From CAYJFX01 sp964370315 (GTDB taxonomy: Bacteria; Spirochaetota; Spirochaetia; Treponematales; Treponemataceae), in assembly GCA_964370315.1 (NCBI GenBank), contig CAYJIS010000029.1, positions 1-23,935 on the forward strand: a stretch of DNA of 23,935 nt. Direction: 5' to 3'. Position numbers and translations under genes: made by a program. Below are positions 23,841-23,935 of this stretch, piece by piece (the stretch's first letter is position 1; the number at the start of each line of letters is the position of its first letter). The notes below the pieces were generated by a model. The model saw nothing but the letters and a program-made list of their open reading frames with translations. It did not search any database and was not told the DNA's origin.

Positions 23841-23935
23841 CGTGCCATGGACGGCACAAAACTAATGAGTAATCGAGTTTTGTGCTAATCCTTTTGCTTC
23901 GATATCGCAAAACTCGGTAGTTAAAATTGGCAGGA
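23841..23935. repeat. Diverged single copy of the left-edge repeat family
   Basis: It carries the same blocks in the same order as the 124-bp unit. They are hairpin GTGCC/GGCAC (23842-23846, 23853-23857), then CAAAAC, exactly 12 bases, GAGTTTT (23875-23881), GCTAATC, AAAACTC (23909-23915), a TAG two bases later, and TTGGCAGGA at the window end. The inverted repeat CGAGTTTTG (23874-23882) with CAAAACTCG (23908-23916) is perfect. The inner loop is three bases longer than in the left copies. The copy may continue beyond the edge. Confidence 0.8.

Noticed and set aside
23158..23865. 235-codon ORF on the + strand opposite eda
   Set aside because: It is the antisense shadow of the eda gene, whose protein has every catalytic residue.

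Overview
The window is AT-rich (roughly one third G+C by eye) and densely packed with genes on both strands. A spirochaete, Treponema-like or a relative, is the best guess, by inference only. The lipoproteins carry relaxed lipoboxes (SVFGC, LTFGC), there are exported proteins of a double-membrane type, TTG start codons sit behind good GGAG sites, and a CUT1 sugar transporter lacks its own ATPase. No rRNA, tRNA, insertion sequence or CRISPR array was seen.

Layout. Positions 1-427 hold 3.4 head-to-tail copies of a 124-bp unit that runs off the left edge. A diverged member of the same repeat family lies at the right edge (about 23841-23935). Positions 428-591 are the control region of a seven-gene phosphate operon, pstS-pstC-pstA-pstB-phoU-phoB-phoR (592-6880, + strand), with about 11-bp-spaced TTTACA repeats resembling a Pho box. 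The phosphate-binding protein is circularly permuted: the part that is normally C-terminal comes first. Positions 6934-12797 (+) are a sulfated-glycan type cluster: cytoplasmic Cys-type sulfatase, LacI-family regulator, sugar-binding lipoprotein and two CUT1 permeases. Its promoter is overlaid by nested palindromes, and two long perfect stem-loops separate the binding protein from the permeases.

On the - strand, 16661 down to 12799, four tightly spaced genes follow: an exported protein of unknown function, a protein with a degenerate receiver domain, a DUF2974 (Mbeg1-like) serine hydrolase and an orphan beta-class DNA methyltransferase. A second promoter in front of the hydrolase gene looks as if it would give a leaderless mRNA. 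Divergent from this group, mfd and a HAD phosphatase (ATGA overlap) occupy 16699-20813 (+). Convergent with the phosphatase gene and overlapping its 3' end by 20 bp is a membrane GGDEF-EAL protein whose GGDEF site is destroyed but whose EAL site is intact. Last is eda (KDPG aldolase), on the - strand, with the diverged repeat just upstream.

How the genes work together: PstSCAB imports phosphate, PhoU and PhoR sense it, and PhoB would act on the repeats upstream of pstS. The sulfatase/LacI/ABC cluster would import and desulfate a sugar, and eda would take sugar acids into central metabolism. The most notable items are the permuted PstS, the dispersed repeat with compensating stem changes, and the four-gene exported protein/receiver/hydrolase/methylase group.
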